From assembly GCA_029212615.1 (NCBI GenBank), contig JARGPJ010000012.1, positions 45,787 to 109,786 on the forward strand: a DNA stretch of 64,000 bases, read 5' to 3'. Position numbers and translations under genes: made by a program. The notes beneath the pieces are model-generated. The model saw only the letters and a program-made list of their open reading frames with translations, had not been told where the DNA came from and did not search any database. The DNA comes from Verrucomicrobiales bacterium (GTDB lineage Bacteria > Verrucomicrobiota > Verrucomicrobiia > Verrucomicrobiales > DEV007). Each line of letters starts with the position of its first letter. Within the stretch, counting starts at the first letter, position 1. This document shows positions 9,532-18,460 of this stretch, piece by piece.

Positions 9532-9596
9532 AGTGTTTAATTCTCGCGTTTACGTTCTTTAAATCGGTGTCGTTTTACAATTTCGGCGGAACTCCT

Positions 9597-9612
9597 GTCG
9601 AATGAATTCGAC
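9597..9612. promoter_or_regulatory. Inverted repeat upstream of gspF, candidate operator
   Basis: Perfect 7-bp inverted repeat GTCGAAT-GA-ATTCGAC in the 95-base gap before gspF. Its core TCGAAT-GA-ATTCGA differs by one symmetric base pair from TCGACT-GA-AGTCGA at 13077-13090, upstream of the first gspE gene. The same centre (GA) and outer half-sites suggest one binding protein. No regulator is known for it. Confidence 0.4.
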
Positions 9613-9626
9613 TGAAGTCATGCCCA

Positions 9627-11321
9627 TTAAGTGTATTTCAGCACCTCTTCAATAGAGGTGATTCCCTGAAAAATATTCCTGAGTCCGTCCTCACGGAGAG
9701 TCTTCATTCCCAACTCCTGAGCTTTCTGCTTGAGAACAACAGTCGCCGCCCGCTCCGCGATCATTTCCCGGATTGGATCACTCATGTCAAGAAGCTCAAA
9801 GAGCCCCTGGCGACCTTTATATCCTGTGTCATTGCAGACGTCGCATCCCTGGCCCGTATAGAAATCGTTCCCCCCGATATCTGCTTCACTGAGACCCAAC
9901 TGCTTCAACACCGCAGCCGTCGGCTTGTAGGAAACCTTACATTCCTGGCAAATTCGACGCAGAAGTCGCTGTCCGAGGACACCTTCCAGAGTCGCCGCGA
10001 CGAGGAAAGGTTCGCAACCCATGTCGATCAGTCGTGTCACCGCACCGGGGGAGTCATTTGTGTGGAGTGTCGAAAGAACCAGGTGACCAGTTAGAGATGC
10101 CTGAATCGCAATCTGCGCCGTCTCAAGATCTCGCATCTCTCCCACGAGAATACGATCCGGATCCTGTCGAAGGAAGGCACGAAGCACCCGGCCGAAGTTC
10201 AACCCGATCGCCTCATTCACCGGAACCTGCATGATTCCATCGATGTCGTACTCCACCGGATCCTCAGCCGTAAGAAGCTTCGAATCCTCCGTATTGATTC
10301 GTCGCAGACAAGCGTAGAGCGTCGTTGTTTTCCCCGCTCCGGTCGGTCCGGTGCAGATAAAAATCCCGTTCGGCTTAACAATCGTGTCCGTGATGTATTC
10401 GAAAAGATCAGGGGTCAGGTTAAGCGCTTCCAGATCAAGGTTTACATTTGAACGGTCAAGAACCCGGAGAACGACACTTTCACCGAAAGCAGTTGGGAGG
10501 GTCGAAACCCGCATATCAATCGGCTGGCCGTTGATCTCCTTCGTGATACGCCCATCCTGCGGCAAGCGGGTTTCCGCAATATTAAGGCCTGACATGACCT
10601 TAATCCGAGAAACGATTGCCTGCTTCAAGTGCTGAGGAGGGGGTGCCATCTCGTAGAGGGCACCATCAACCCGGTAACGGATTTTAAAGTCAGCCTCAAA
10701 AGGCTCAAAGTGGACATCAGAAGCTTTCTCCTTAATCGCCTGATAGAGAACGAGATCTACGTAGCGAATAATGGGCGCCGAATTGGACTCCTCTTCAAGG
10801 TCATCCTCCGAAATTGCCGCCACTTCCGCCCGAATCTGGGCGAGAGCATCACTCTCCCCGCCTCCCGGACTTCCGTCGGCAGCATCTCCACCTCCGCCGT
10901 AGTAAAAACGATCGATGAGCGCCGCAATCTGTTCCGGTGGAGCCACCGCCGGTACAATCGCCTGGTTTAAGGAGAATCCGAGTTCCTCAAGATTCTGAGG
11001 ATCCAGCGGATTCGCGATCGCGACCTGGAGTCCCGTTTCCAAAAACTGAATCGGAATCACCTGGTAGAGCTTGGCGGTTCCGGCCGGCACCGCTTTGAGC
11101 ACCTGAGGAGCGGGCTCAAAGTCCGTTAGATCATAAAACTCACCACCAATGTCCTGAGCCACGAGCTGGAAGAGCTGATCCCTTTGGATCACGCCCATCT
11201 CCTCCACTGCATAGGTGATATCGTTCTCACTTTCATTCGCCGCGGCGATGTAATCGCCACGCTGTGAATCATCGATAAGTCCCCTTGAGATCAGAAGATC
11301 AATTACGCTTTCAACCGTCAT
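9627..11321 (-). CDS. gspE: GspE/PilB-type secretion ATPase (second of a tandem pair)
   Basis: 564 residues. The N-terminal GspE_N domain (about 1-145) is followed by the RecA-like ATPase: Walker A GPTGAGKTTTLYA near 325-337, Asp box TAEDPVEYDIDGI, Walker B region LRQDPDRILVGEMRD, and the His box STLHTNDSPGAVTRL. A tetracysteine zinc site (CQEC and CDVC with GYKGR) follows near 460-505. This is the hexameric cytoplasmic ATPase that powers pseudopilus or pilus assembly through GspF. It is 40 bases downstream of a second, clearly homologous ATPase gene. Which one serves assembly and whether they form a mixed hexamer cannot be read from sequence. Confidence 0.93.
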   Translation of the reverse strand: MTVESVIDLLISRGLIDDSQRGDYIAAANESENDITYAVEEMGVIQRDQLFQLVAQDIGGEFYDLTDFEPAPQVLKAVPAGTAKLYQVIPIQFLETGLQVAIANPLDPQNLEELGFSLNQAIVPAVAPPEQIAALIDRFYYGGGGDAADGSPGGGESDALAQIRAEVAAISEDDLEEESNSAPIIRYVDLVLYQAIKEKASDVHFEPFEADFKIRYRVDGALYEMAPPPQHLKQAIVSRIKVMSGLNIAETRLPQDGRITKEINGQPIDMRVSTLPTAFGESVVLRVLDRSNVNLDLEALNLTPDLFEYITDTIVKPNGIFICTGPTGAGKTTTLYACLRRINTEDSKLLTAEDPVEYDIDGIMQVPVNEAIGLNFGRVLRAFLRQDPDRILVGEMRDLETAQIAIQASLTGHLVLSTLHTNDSPGAVTRLIDMGCEPFLVAATLEGVLGQRLLRRICQECKVSYKPTAAVLKQLGLSEADIGGNDFYTGQGCDVCNDTGYKGRQGLFELLDMSDPIREMIAERAATVVLKQKAQELGMKTLREDGLRNIFQGITSIEEVLKYT

Positions 11322-11361
11322 ATACCTGAAAAATACTGGATTATTACTATTCCCTTCCCGC

Positions 11362-13041
11362 TCAGTCTGAGTCGGACATGGTTACGCGAATGACCTCTGA
11401 GGCCGTCGTTGTTCCGGCGAGCACTTTACGAACACCATCCTCCCGCAGCGTCCGCATTCCGAGTTCGCGAGCCCGCTTCCTCAATCCTGCCGTCGACTCA
11501 TCCGCATTGACAAGGAGACGCATCTCTTCGTCGATATTAAAGATTTCAAAGAGGCCTTTCCGACCTTTATACCCAGTCATTCGGCAGGTGCGACAACCTT
11601 CACCCATTTTGACCTCCGCCTTGGCGAGCTGTTCCTGGGTCAGGGAGAGTGCTCTGATATCTTTCTCCGTCAGAGTTCCCTCAGTTTGGCAATCCGGACA
11701 AATCGTCCGGACCAGGCGCTGAGCCATGATCGATCGAACCGCACTCGCGATGAGGAATTTCTTCACCCCGATATCGGCGAGACGAGCCACCGCACCCGGT
11801 GCATCATTGGTGTGAAGAGTACTGAACACAAGGTGACCGGTAAGTGAGGCATTGATTGCGATCGAAGCGGTCTCCAAGTCACGAATCTCACCAATCATGA
11901 TAATATTCGGCGCCTGTCGAAGAATGGCACGAAGTGCAGCCGCGAATGTCATCCCGATCGACTCTTTCACCTGAACCTGGTTGATCCCTGAAAGCAGATA
12001 CTCCACCGGATCTTCAACCGTGATGATTTTGCGGTCGGACTTGTTAATCGCGTTTAAACAAGCGTAAAGCGTTGTCGTCTTACCGGAACCGGTAGGACCC
12101 GTCACCAGAATAATACCGTCCGGAAGTCGGATCAGCTCATTGAAGGTCGCCTGATCATCACTGAAGAAACCGAGCTGCGGAAGACCGATCGTCAGTGAGC
12201 TCTTATCAAGAATACGCATGACGATGCTTTCACCACAGGAGGTGGGAACCGTCGACACACGAAGATCGAGGTCACCGGTACCGAACTTTGCCTGAATCCG
12301 GCCATCCTGCGGGAGTCGCTTCTCGGAAATCGCCATGGTTCCCGTCATGATCTTGATCCGACTGACAACAGACGAAAGAAGTCGCAGGGGGTGACTCTGA
12401 ACTTTGTGGAGCGATCCATCGATGCGATAGCGAACACGCATCTCTTCCTCCATCGGCTCGATATGAATATCCGAAGCCCGATTCTGGTAAGCTTCCTGAA
12501 GAATCTGATACACCAGCTTAATGATCGGAGCATCTCCGTCACCGCCCGTTTCGCCAGCCTGAGGAACCACCGCGTTCGCATCCAGCTTCTTGATTTGATC
12601 GGCATCGAGCTCGTTCTGGTAGAAGTCCAGCTGACGCTGCTTGATCGCAGATTCCGATGCGACAACAAATTCAGGCTCAACCGAAAGAACGTGGCGGACC
12701 GAATCCAGCGCGTCGAAATCGAGCGGATCAGTCACTGCGATCACGAGCGACCCTCCGCCTTCTGCAATCGGAACGATGCCAAAGCGAACCGCCGAATCTG
12801 CCGGCACATGCTGTCCCACAGATGGATCGACATCCAGCTTTCGCAGATCGACATAGTCCATCCCCGCATTGGTAGCGAGAACTTCGGCGATCTGCTCGTC
12901 GTTAATGATATTGAGAGCCAGAAGGCCCTCAAGAGTGGAGTCCTGTGCGCTTTTCTTGTGACTTACATCTTCAAGTGCGGCTTCATCGAACAGATGAGCC
13001 TCCTGCAACAGATCAAGAAGGTAGGATTCGTTCGAGTACAA
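11362..13041 (-). CDS. GspE/PilB-type secretion ATPase (first of a tandem pair, TTG start)
   Basis: 559 residues with the same layout as its downstream neighbour: GspE_N-like N-terminus, Walker A GPTGSGKTTTLYACLNA near 315, TVEDPVEYLLSGI, STLHTNDAPGAVARL, and a CxxC/CxxC zinc site (CPDC and CRTC). The region equivalent to LRQDPD reads LRQAPNIIMIGEIRD, a substitution also known in other PilB-like proteins. The reading frame starts at TTG; an in-frame stop lies two codons upstream, so no earlier start is possible, and no strong Shine-Dalgarno sequence is seen. It heads the minus-strand secretion operon gspE-gspE-gspF-gspG. Confidence 0.92.
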   Translation of the reverse strand: MYSNESYLLDLLQEAHLFDEAALEDVSHKKSAQDSTLEGLLALNIINDEQIAEVLATNAGMDYVDLRKLDVDPSVGQHVPADSAVRFGIVPIAEGGGSLVIAVTDPLDFDALDSVRHVLSVEPEFVVASESAIKQRQLDFYQNELDADQIKKLDANAVVPQAGETGGDGDAPIIKLVYQILQEAYQNRASDIHIEPMEEEMRVRYRIDGSLHKVQSHPLRLLSSVVSRIKIMTGTMAISEKRLPQDGRIQAKFGTGDLDLRVSTVPTSCGESIVMRILDKSSLTIGLPQLGFFSDDQATFNELIRLPDGIILVTGPTGSGKTTTLYACLNAINKSDRKIITVEDPVEYLLSGINQVQVKESIGMTFAAALRAILRQAPNIIMIGEIRDLETASIAINASLTGHLVFSTLHTNDAPGAVARLADIGVKKFLIASAVRSIMAQRLVRTICPDCQTEGTLTEKDIRALSLTQEQLAKAEVKMGEGCRTCRMTGYKGRKGLFEIFNIDEEMRLLVNADESTAGLRKRARELGMRTLREDGVRKVLAGTTTASEVIRVTMSDSD

Positions 13042-13076
13042 GGCTTAAAAAGGAGTTCTTGTTAAAGAGTAGGGAG

Positions 13077-13090
13077 TCGACTGAAGTCGA
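13077..13090. promoter_or_regulatory. Inverted repeat upstream of the first gspE gene, candidate operator
   Basis: TCGACT-GA-AGTCGA, perfect 6-bp arms with a 2-base centre, starting 36 bases upstream of the TTG start at 13041. It shares the 12-mer TCGACTGAAGTC with 9608-9619, and the symmetric pattern with the repeat at 9597-9612. Position fits a repressor or activator site over the operon promoter. Confidence 0.4.
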
Positions 13091-13192
13091 AAACACAGAT
13101 CGGATACTGGACCTCGACCTGTGCGGACCGGCACCGTAGAGGATTCATTCCCTGACGGGAAGAAAAAAACACAGGAAATCTGAATTTAACAA

Positions 13193-14185
13193 TCAGTGCA
13201 GGAGGAAGACGTATTCCCCCCCGGTCACGTGGACATCAGGAGGAAGATTTACGTTCTCGAAAAAATCGTATCCTTCTTTCAATTTCACCCAGAAATCCAT
13301 CCACTTCGGTTGCCTGCTCCACTCCTTAACCATTCGCTGATCAGTCATGCGAAAAGGGAAGGCATTCACTCGAAAATACGGCTGCCCCGATTCGAGAGCA
13401 CAATGGGCAAGAGTGTAGACTTCATTCATGTCGCTTTCCGATAGGACGTAGGAACCATGAGACTCTTCCCCTGCACGCACCATTATTTCGCTTCCGCTTC
13501 TTCCATGAAGACTATCATAATCATTAGGGTAGCCGAGATCGAATCCCAGATGATGGCGAGTTTCAGGACGCATTCTCGAAGTCGAAACAAAGTAAAACCC
13601 TTCCGGTGTCTGGCCATCACCCTCCTTCTGCTTTGGCCCCGTTTTCCCTGACCAATCAATGATCCGATAAATCTTAAAGAGCGTGTAGCCCGGCTTCCCG
13701 GGAGCTTTCAGCCAAACTTCCAGTTCCCGCTCCTCTTTAAAAATACGAACAAACAGGGGGTTTCCCAGCGACAGGCCCATCTTCCCGAGTTCACCATTCA
13801 GTCTTTCACCGGTCTCTTTTATAATCGCCACCGCGGGAACCGGGGGGATCGCATCGTTCAGCCCGTAATGAGGCTGATTTGCTGCTCCAGTGGCCCCCAT
13901 CGTTCCCGGCAGCATCCCCTGCAGGAGTCGAATTGTATTCGAGGCAAGAGGGTAAGGCACTTGATCCAACCCTGTTGAATCAACCTGCTCTTCAGCGCGG
14001 CCGGAAACAGGATCCGGAGTCGAAAGGGGAGCCATTTTGAGGCGGCCCGAAAGTCTCTCCACCTTCCCATACAGGCGATGGCTGCGCTCTTCGTCAGCCC
14101 GCCAATCCAGCAAATCCTTCACCAGCCAGGGGGAAGCAATCCCCGCGGCGATGAGAAAAGTGGAAATGAGAACCCTTGCGATCAT
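13193..14185 (-). CDS. YafK/DpaA-like L,D-transpeptidase domain protein with altered active site
   Basis: 330 residues. A membrane anchor or uncleaved signal (residues 5-22) is followed by a low-complexity linker and, from about 120 to the end, the YkuD-fold domain of the YafK family: LFVRIFKEERELEVWL, KEGDGQTPEGFYFVSTSRM, DLGYPNDYD and NAFPFRMT are all conserved. In active relatives the catalytic stretch reads about IMxHGxCxSxGCYAMTD. Here it reads IMVRAGEESHGSYVLSESD: the first His is Arg and the catalytic Cys is Ser. The protein is therefore unlikely to work as a Cys transpeptidase or amidase; it may bind peptidoglycan or partners, or use Ser. It is divergent from mtnP across an AT-rich gap (14186-14298). 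Confidence 0.85.
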   Translation of the reverse strand: MIARVLISTFLIAAGIASPWLVKDLLDWRADEERSHRLYGKVERLSGRLKMAPLSTPDPVSGRAEEQVDSTGLDQVPYPLASNTIRLLQGMLPGTMGATGAANQPHYGLNDAIPPVPAVAIIKETGERLNGELGKMGLSLGNPLFVRIFKEERELEVWLKAPGKPGYTLFKIYRIIDWSGKTGPKQKEGDGQTPEGFYFVSTSRMRPETRHHLGFDLGYPNDYDSLHGRSGSEIMVRAGEESHGSYVLSESDMNEVYTLAHCALESGQPYFRVNAFPFRMTDQRMVKEWSRQPKWMDFWVKLKEGYDFFENVNLPPDVHVTGGEYVFLLH

Positions 14186-14298
14186 TATAAATATTATATT
14201 AACTAATTATAAATATCAAGGAAGTCAAGATTTAGAGGGGTTTGCGATGGGATTTCCGACTTGGATTGAAGATTGCTTGAATTACCCTCTCGCAGAAT
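14186..14298. promoter_or_regulatory. AT-rich divergent intergenic region
   Basis: 113 bases between two divergent genes. Bases 14185-14217 are almost pure A/T and contain TTATAAATAT twice (about 14186 and 14208), in contrast to the GC-richer surroundings. It presumably holds both promoters; exact -10 and -35 boxes cannot be assigned because many TA-rich hexamers are possible. Confidence 0.35.
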
Positions 14299-15183
14299 AT
14301 GAGTAATCCATCCCCCTCCGCTCCTGCCATCGGTGTTATCGGCGGTTCCGGCCTCTACGACATTGAAGGCCTCAGCAACGTCGAAGAAGTGATCATTGAC
14401 ACTCCTTTCGGCTCTCCTTCAGATGCGATCATCACGGGGGAGCTCGATGGACGCCGGGTCTGCTTTTTACCCAGGCACGCACGGGGCCACACGATCCTGC
14501 CTTCTGAGCTGAATCACCGCGCCAATATCTGGGCGCTACGCTCACTCAATGTGCGATGGATCATCGCCGTCACCGCAGTCGGCTCATTAAAAGAAGAGTA
14601 TCGACCTCGTGACATCGTCCTTCTCGATCAATTTTTTGATCGAACCAGCCAGCGGGCTGATCATACTTTCTTCGGCCGCGGAATCGTTGCCCACATTGCT
14701 TTTGCCGACCCCATCTCTGAAAACCTCCGCCAGCTCCTTCTCACGGAAGCCAGGGCCCATGGTAAAACCGTTCATGACGGCGGTACCTACGTGAACATGG
14801 ACGGCCCGGCTTTTTCAACCAGAGCGGAATCAGAAACGAACCGTAAACTGGGCTTTGACCTCATCGGGATGACAAATCTCGCCGAAGCTAAGCTCGCCCG
14901 CGAAGCCGAAATCTCCCTCGCCACCCTCGCCATGATCACAGATTACGATTGCTGGCGTGAAGAAGAGGAAGCCGTCAACGCTCATGCCGTGATCGAACAC
15001 GTTCAGGCGAATGCCGCCACGGCTAAAGCGATACTGAAAACTGTGATCACCAAAATTCCGGAATCCCCCGATTGGCCTGAACACAACGCGCTTGACGCTG
15101 CAATTTTTACCGCGCCCGAGCTATGGCCGGATGAAACCAAAGAAGAGTTAGCGCCCATTCTGGAAAGATTTATAAAAATTTGA
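14299..15183 (+). CDS. mtnP: S-methyl-5'-thioadenosine phosphorylase
   Basis: 294 residues, the usual length. It opens with IGVIGGSGLYDIEGL, the phosphate-binding start of MTAP/PNP family 2, and shows FLPRHARGHTILPSELNHRAN near 55-75, AVTAVGSLKEEYRPRDIVL, and the substrate region YVNMDGPAFSTRAES. DYDCWREEEEAV near 215 contains the Asp that contacts the adenine. The enzyme cleaves methylthioadenosine to adenine and methylthioribose-1-phosphate in polyamine-linked methionine salvage, in the cytoplasm. No other mtn genes are adjacent. The related 6-oxopurine phosphorylases are less likely given the overall MTAP pattern. Confidence 0.93.
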   Translation: MSNPSPSAPAIGVIGGSGLYDIEGLSNVEEVIIDTPFGSPSDAIITGELDGRRVCFLPRHARGHTILPSELNHRANIWALRSLNVRWIIAVTAVGSLKEEYRPRDIVLLDQFFDRTSQRADHTFFGRGIVAHIAFADPISENLRQLLLTEARAHGKTVHDGGTYVNMDGPAFSTRAESETNRKLGFDLIGMTNLAEAKLAREAEISLATLAMITDYDCWREEEEAVNAHAVIEHVQANAATAKAILKTVITKIPESPDWPEHNALDAAIFTAPELWPDETKEELAPILERFIKI

Positions 15184-15270
15184 GAAAATTTTCAATTCTG
15201 AATTGCAAAATTGTAAATATTTCTTAGATTTAAGCCTTCGCTTAGTGCCAAATTTAAAAACACTTCACCT

Positions 15271-16038
15271 TTGAACGCGCGTTTCTTTTCCCTTTTCAGT
15301 CTGGCAATCCTTCCGGTTCTGCTTGTTACCGCTTGTCAGACAGCTTCCCAGAAAAAGAAAAATGCTGCCGCGGCGATCGAAACGCCTCCACAACAAGCTC
15401 CGCGCCCCCTGCCAAGCTCAGTCGGAAACAAAAATTCCTATTCAAAGGTTAATACCAGCCTTCCCTTCATTGCCCTGACCTTTGATGACGGGCCTCATGC
15501 CACCAACACGCCGCGACTCCTCGACATTCTCAAGGAGCGAAATGTGAAGGCCACTTTCTATGTCGTGGCGACCAATGTGAAACGGTACCCGCACATCATG
15601 AAGCGGATCATCGCCGAGGGGCATGAAGTGGGCAACCACACCGTGACACATGGAGACCTCACCAAGATGTCTACCGCCGAAGTCCGGAGCGAGCTCTCGC
15701 GGTCACGTGAGGCGATCATCGCCACAACCGGCGTCGCGCCCCGCACGATGCGCCCTCCCTACGGCGCGATCACTGCCGACCAAAAAGACTGGATCCGCCG
15801 TGAGTTCGGTTATCCTTCGATTCTCTGGTCCGTTGATCCGGAGGATTGGAAAAAGCCCGGCTCATCCGTCGTTGCCAGTCGCCTCGTTTCCGGAGCATCG
15901 CCCGGAGGGATTCTCCTCGTGCATGATATTCATTCGCCCACCATTGACGCAATTCCCTCCGCGCTGGATCAACTCCTCGCGAAAGGGTTTCAATTCGTGA
16001 CCGTGACCCAGCTCATTGCCATGGACGGGAACGGCTGA
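15271..16038 (+). CDS. NodB-type polysaccharide deacetylase, lipoprotein
   Basis: 255 residues, starting at TTG; stops upstream in frame exclude a longer form. The N-terminus has a signal with lipobox LVTAC (lipidated Cys 22), so it is predicted to be anchored in the periplasm. The NodB domain shows all five motifs: IALTFDDGPHATNT with the Asp pair, NHTVTH (metal His pair), RPPYGAI, WSVDPEDW, and ILLVHDIH near the end. Members remove acetyl groups from GlcNAc in peptidoglycan or other glycans. An envelope role is likely; whether the substrate is peptidoglycan is not shown by the sequence. Confidence 0.9.
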   Translation: MNARFFSLFSLAILPVLLVTACQTASQKKKNAAAAIETPPQQAPRPLPSSVGNKNSYSKVNTSLPFIALTFDDGPHATNTPRLLDILKERNVKATFYVVATNVKRYPHIMKRIIAEGHEVGNHTVTHGDLTKMSTAEVRSELSRSREAIIATTGVAPRTMRPPYGAITADQKDWIRREFGYPSILWSVDPEDWKKPGSSVVASRLVSGASPGGILLVHDIHSPTIDAIPSALDQLLAKGFQFVTVTQLIAMDGNG

Positions 16039-16408
16039 TTTCCTCGAAGGGCTTCTCCCCCCTCTTCCCGGCGACTCAGAGCGATTTGTAAGTTCCTCTT
16101 TCCCGGATAGTGGCCCGGCGCTCCCTTCCAACCGCCCCCTCCGCGAGCGGCTTCACCGCAAAGGATTTCCTCTCAACGGGATGCTTGCAGATCAAATTTG
16201 TAAACCTCACCCGAGTGGCTCACTCGCCGTCGAATTCAGCACAACTCCTTTTGCCTCTCAAAGAAAGCTTCGCTCCAACTTGCCGGAAAGCAGGCCGGAA
16301 CAGTTTACTTGTCGGCCTTGTGCAATAACGACAAGAAAGCCAATCCCGGTCAAAGGATTGGCTTAAATCTATATCGCCTGCAGGAGGCAGATAGCGTGAG
16401 AGTCCCCC
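16039..16408. other. 370-base gap without a convincing gene
   Basis: The region lies between two convergent genes (deacetylase and ftsH). Open frames here have coding-unlike composition and no start signal. I see one strong hairpin (16337-16364, listed separately) and no match to tmRNA, RNase P or SRP RNA consensus. It may contain the 3' untranslated parts of both genes, or an unrecognised small RNA. Confidence 0.4.
16337..16364 (-). terminator. Hairpin downstream of ftsH, probable terminator
   Basis: Perfect 10-bp inverted repeat AAGCCAATCC / GGATTGGCTT with an 8-base loop, 45 bases beyond the ftsH stop. On the minus strand it is followed by TTTCTTGTC, a weak U-tract, so termination of the ftsH transcript is the most likely role. 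Confidence 0.5.
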
Positions 16409-18460
16409 CTACGCAGGAGCCAACTCACCGGGGAAATCTTCACCCTTATCCTTTTCCTCCTCTTTGACACGGGCAACGGGCTCAACTTCATCTTCACCGG
16501 GAAGATCAGGGGGAGTCGGCGCGGACGGTGGATTCTGAATTTCACCGTGATCCATGATCTCCTGCACGTGAACGCCATCAAGGGTTTCGTAAACAAGAAG
16601 AGCCTGGGCGATCGCCTCGAGCTTATCGCGATGCTCTTTAAGAAGTCGCGTTGCCTCTTCGTAGGCCTCGTCAGTGAGCTTTTTCACTTCATCATCGATC
16701 GTCTGCGCTGTTGCTTCAGAGTAATTTCGCGGCGTTGAGATATCGCGGGCGAGGAAAACCTCTCCCTGCCCCTCACCATATTCGATCATGCCGAGGCGAT
16801 CGCTCATACCCCAGTTACAAACCATCTTGCGGGCAATCTCACTGGCCTGACGAATATCACCGGCAGCACCGTTGGTGACATCGCCGAAGACAAGTTCCTC
16901 AGCGACGCGACCACCCATGATGAGCACGAGTCGGTCGAGCAGGTATTGCTTCTTATAACTGTGCTTATCTTCAACGGGCAAATACATGGTCACCCCGAGA
17001 GCGGGGCCACGCGGAATAATGGAAACTTTGTGAACCGGATCCGTGTCCTTCACGAGCATCCCCAACAGAGCATGCCCGGCTTCGTGATAGGCAGTGAGCT
17101 GCTTCTCGTCTTCGCTGAGGGCAAGGCTTCGTCGCTCTTTGCCCCAGCGAACTTTGTCGCGGGCTTCTTCGAGCTCTTCCGTGTGAATCGCCTTGAGACC
17201 CTTCCGGGCCGCGAGAAGCGCTGCTTCATTGATGACATTTGCGAGTTCGGCGCCGGAGTATCCGGGCGTTCCCCGCGCGATAATGCCGAGATCAACGCCT
17301 TCCGCGAGCTTTACTTTTTTCGCGTGAACCGACAAAATCTCTTCGCGCCCTTTTACATCCGGGAGACTCACCGTGATCTCACGGTCGAAACGTCCCGGAC
17401 GGAGAAGTGCGGGGTCAAGAACGTCAGGGCGGTTTGTCGCGGCAATGATGATAACGCCTTCCTGGGTGTCGAAGCCATCCATCTCAACAAGGAGAGCATT
17501 GAGTGTTTGCTCACGCTCATCGTGTCCCCCACCCATGCCGTGTCCACGATGACGACCGACGGCGTCGATCTCATCGATAAAAATGAGGCAGGGAGCATTT
17601 TTCTTCCCCTGCTCGAACATATCGCGAACGCGGGAAGCACCCACGCCGACGAACATCTCAACGAAATCCGAACCGCTGATGGAGAAAAAGGGCACGTCAG
17701 CTTCTCCTGCAATGGCGCGGGCGAGAAGCGTTTTACCGGTACCGGGAGAACCCACCATGAGGACCCCCTTGGGGATGCGACCACCGAGACGCTGAAATTG
17801 TTTAGGATCGCGCAAATACTCGACGATCTCCCAGACTTCCTCTTTTGCCTCTTCAACACCGGCAACATCCTTGAAGGTGACTTTACCCTTATCCATCGTC
17901 ATCATCTTCGCTTTGCTCTTGCCAAAGCTCATCGCGCCTTTACCGGCCGCCTTAATCTGATGACGGAAAAGAAAGTAGAGCAACAGGAGAAGAAAAATGA
18001 CCGGCAGATAGAACGAAAGAAGCATCACACCGACGCCATCAGAAGTGGTCGGAAGGTTTGAGATCTCAAGCTCTTTCGCAGCAAGGATTTGCTTCAAGTC
18101 CTCGCCCGCATACTCGAGAATGATAGGTGTTGAGAAAGCCCGGTATTTATTCCCGCCGTTTTCCTCTGCATTATCAACCTCATACCACCCTTCGATGAAC
18201 TGCTTCGAACTGCCATCTTTCTGGACGAGGCTGAGAAGCTTCGGAGGGGTCGCTCCCTCGTCCACATAGATACGATCGTTTTCGACCATGGTTTTGAACT
18301 CGCCGAAAGAGAGCATCTTTGACGCATCCGAAAAACTCTTGGACCAGATCGCGAGACCGAAAAGCCCCATCGCCACGAAAAGAAGAATCAACCCCTTCCA
18401 GTTGAAGCCGCTCTCCCCGCCGGGACGCTGATCGTTATCGTTGGGCTCTTTGTCTTGCAT
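16409..18460 (-). CDS. ftsH: ATP-dependent zinc metalloprotease FtsH
   Basis: 683 residues from the ATG at 18460. An in-frame extension upstream to 18523 exists, but the start [15 protein letters not shown] gives the normal N-terminus. One membrane helix lies near 22-42 and another near 145-165, bracketing the periplasmic domain. The AAA domain follows: Walker [14 protein letters not shown] near 238, Walker [12 protein letters not shown], and SRH region [19 protein letters not shown]. The zinc protease motif is HEAGH near 455. The C-terminal 50 residues are acidic and Pro-rich. FtsH is a hexameric inner-membrane protease that degrades misfolded membrane proteins and regulators, often LpxC. 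Confidence 0.97.
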   Translation of the reverse strand: MQDKEPNDNDQRPGGESGFNWKGLILLFVAMGLFGLAIWSKSFSDASKMLSFGEFKTMVENDRIYVDEGATPPKLLSLVQKDGSSKQFIEGWYEVDNAEENGGNKYRAFSTPIILEYAGEDLKQILAAKELEISNLPTTSDGVGVMLLSFYLPVIFLLLLLYFLFRHQIKAAGKGAMSFGKSKAKMMTMDKGKVTFKDVAGVEEAKEEVWEIVEYLRDPKQFQRLGGRIPKGVLMVGSPGTGKTLLARAIAGEADVPFFSISGSDFVEMFVGVGASRVRDMFEQGKKNAPCLIFIDEIDAVGRHRGHGMGGGHDEREQTLNALLVEMDGFDTQEGVIIIAATNRPDVLDPALLRPGRFDREITVSLPDVKGREEILSVHAKKVKLAEGVDLGIIARGTPGYSGAELANVINEAALLAARKGLKAIHTEELEEARDKVRWGKERRSLALSEDEKQLTAYHEAGHALLGMLVKDTDPVHKVSIIPRGPALGVTMYLPVEDKHSYKKQYLLDRLVLIMGGRVAEELVFGDVTNGAAGDIRQASEIARKMVCNWGMSDRLGMIEYGEGQGEVFLARDISTPRNYSEATAQTIDDEVKKLTDEAYEEATRLLKEHRDKLEAIAQALLVYETLDGVHVQEIMDHGEIQNPPSAPTPPDLPGEDEVEPVARVKEEEKDKGEDFPGELAPA

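Noticed and set aside
16016..16366. 116-codon plus-strand frame after the deacetylase gene
   Set aside because: Proline- and serine-rich low-complexity translation without start signal; judged noncoding.
16946..18061. 371-codon open frame on the plus strand, opposite ftsH
   Set aside because: It is the mirror of a highly conserved gene; the translation has no family motif and the reverse strand encodes FtsH with all its signatures.
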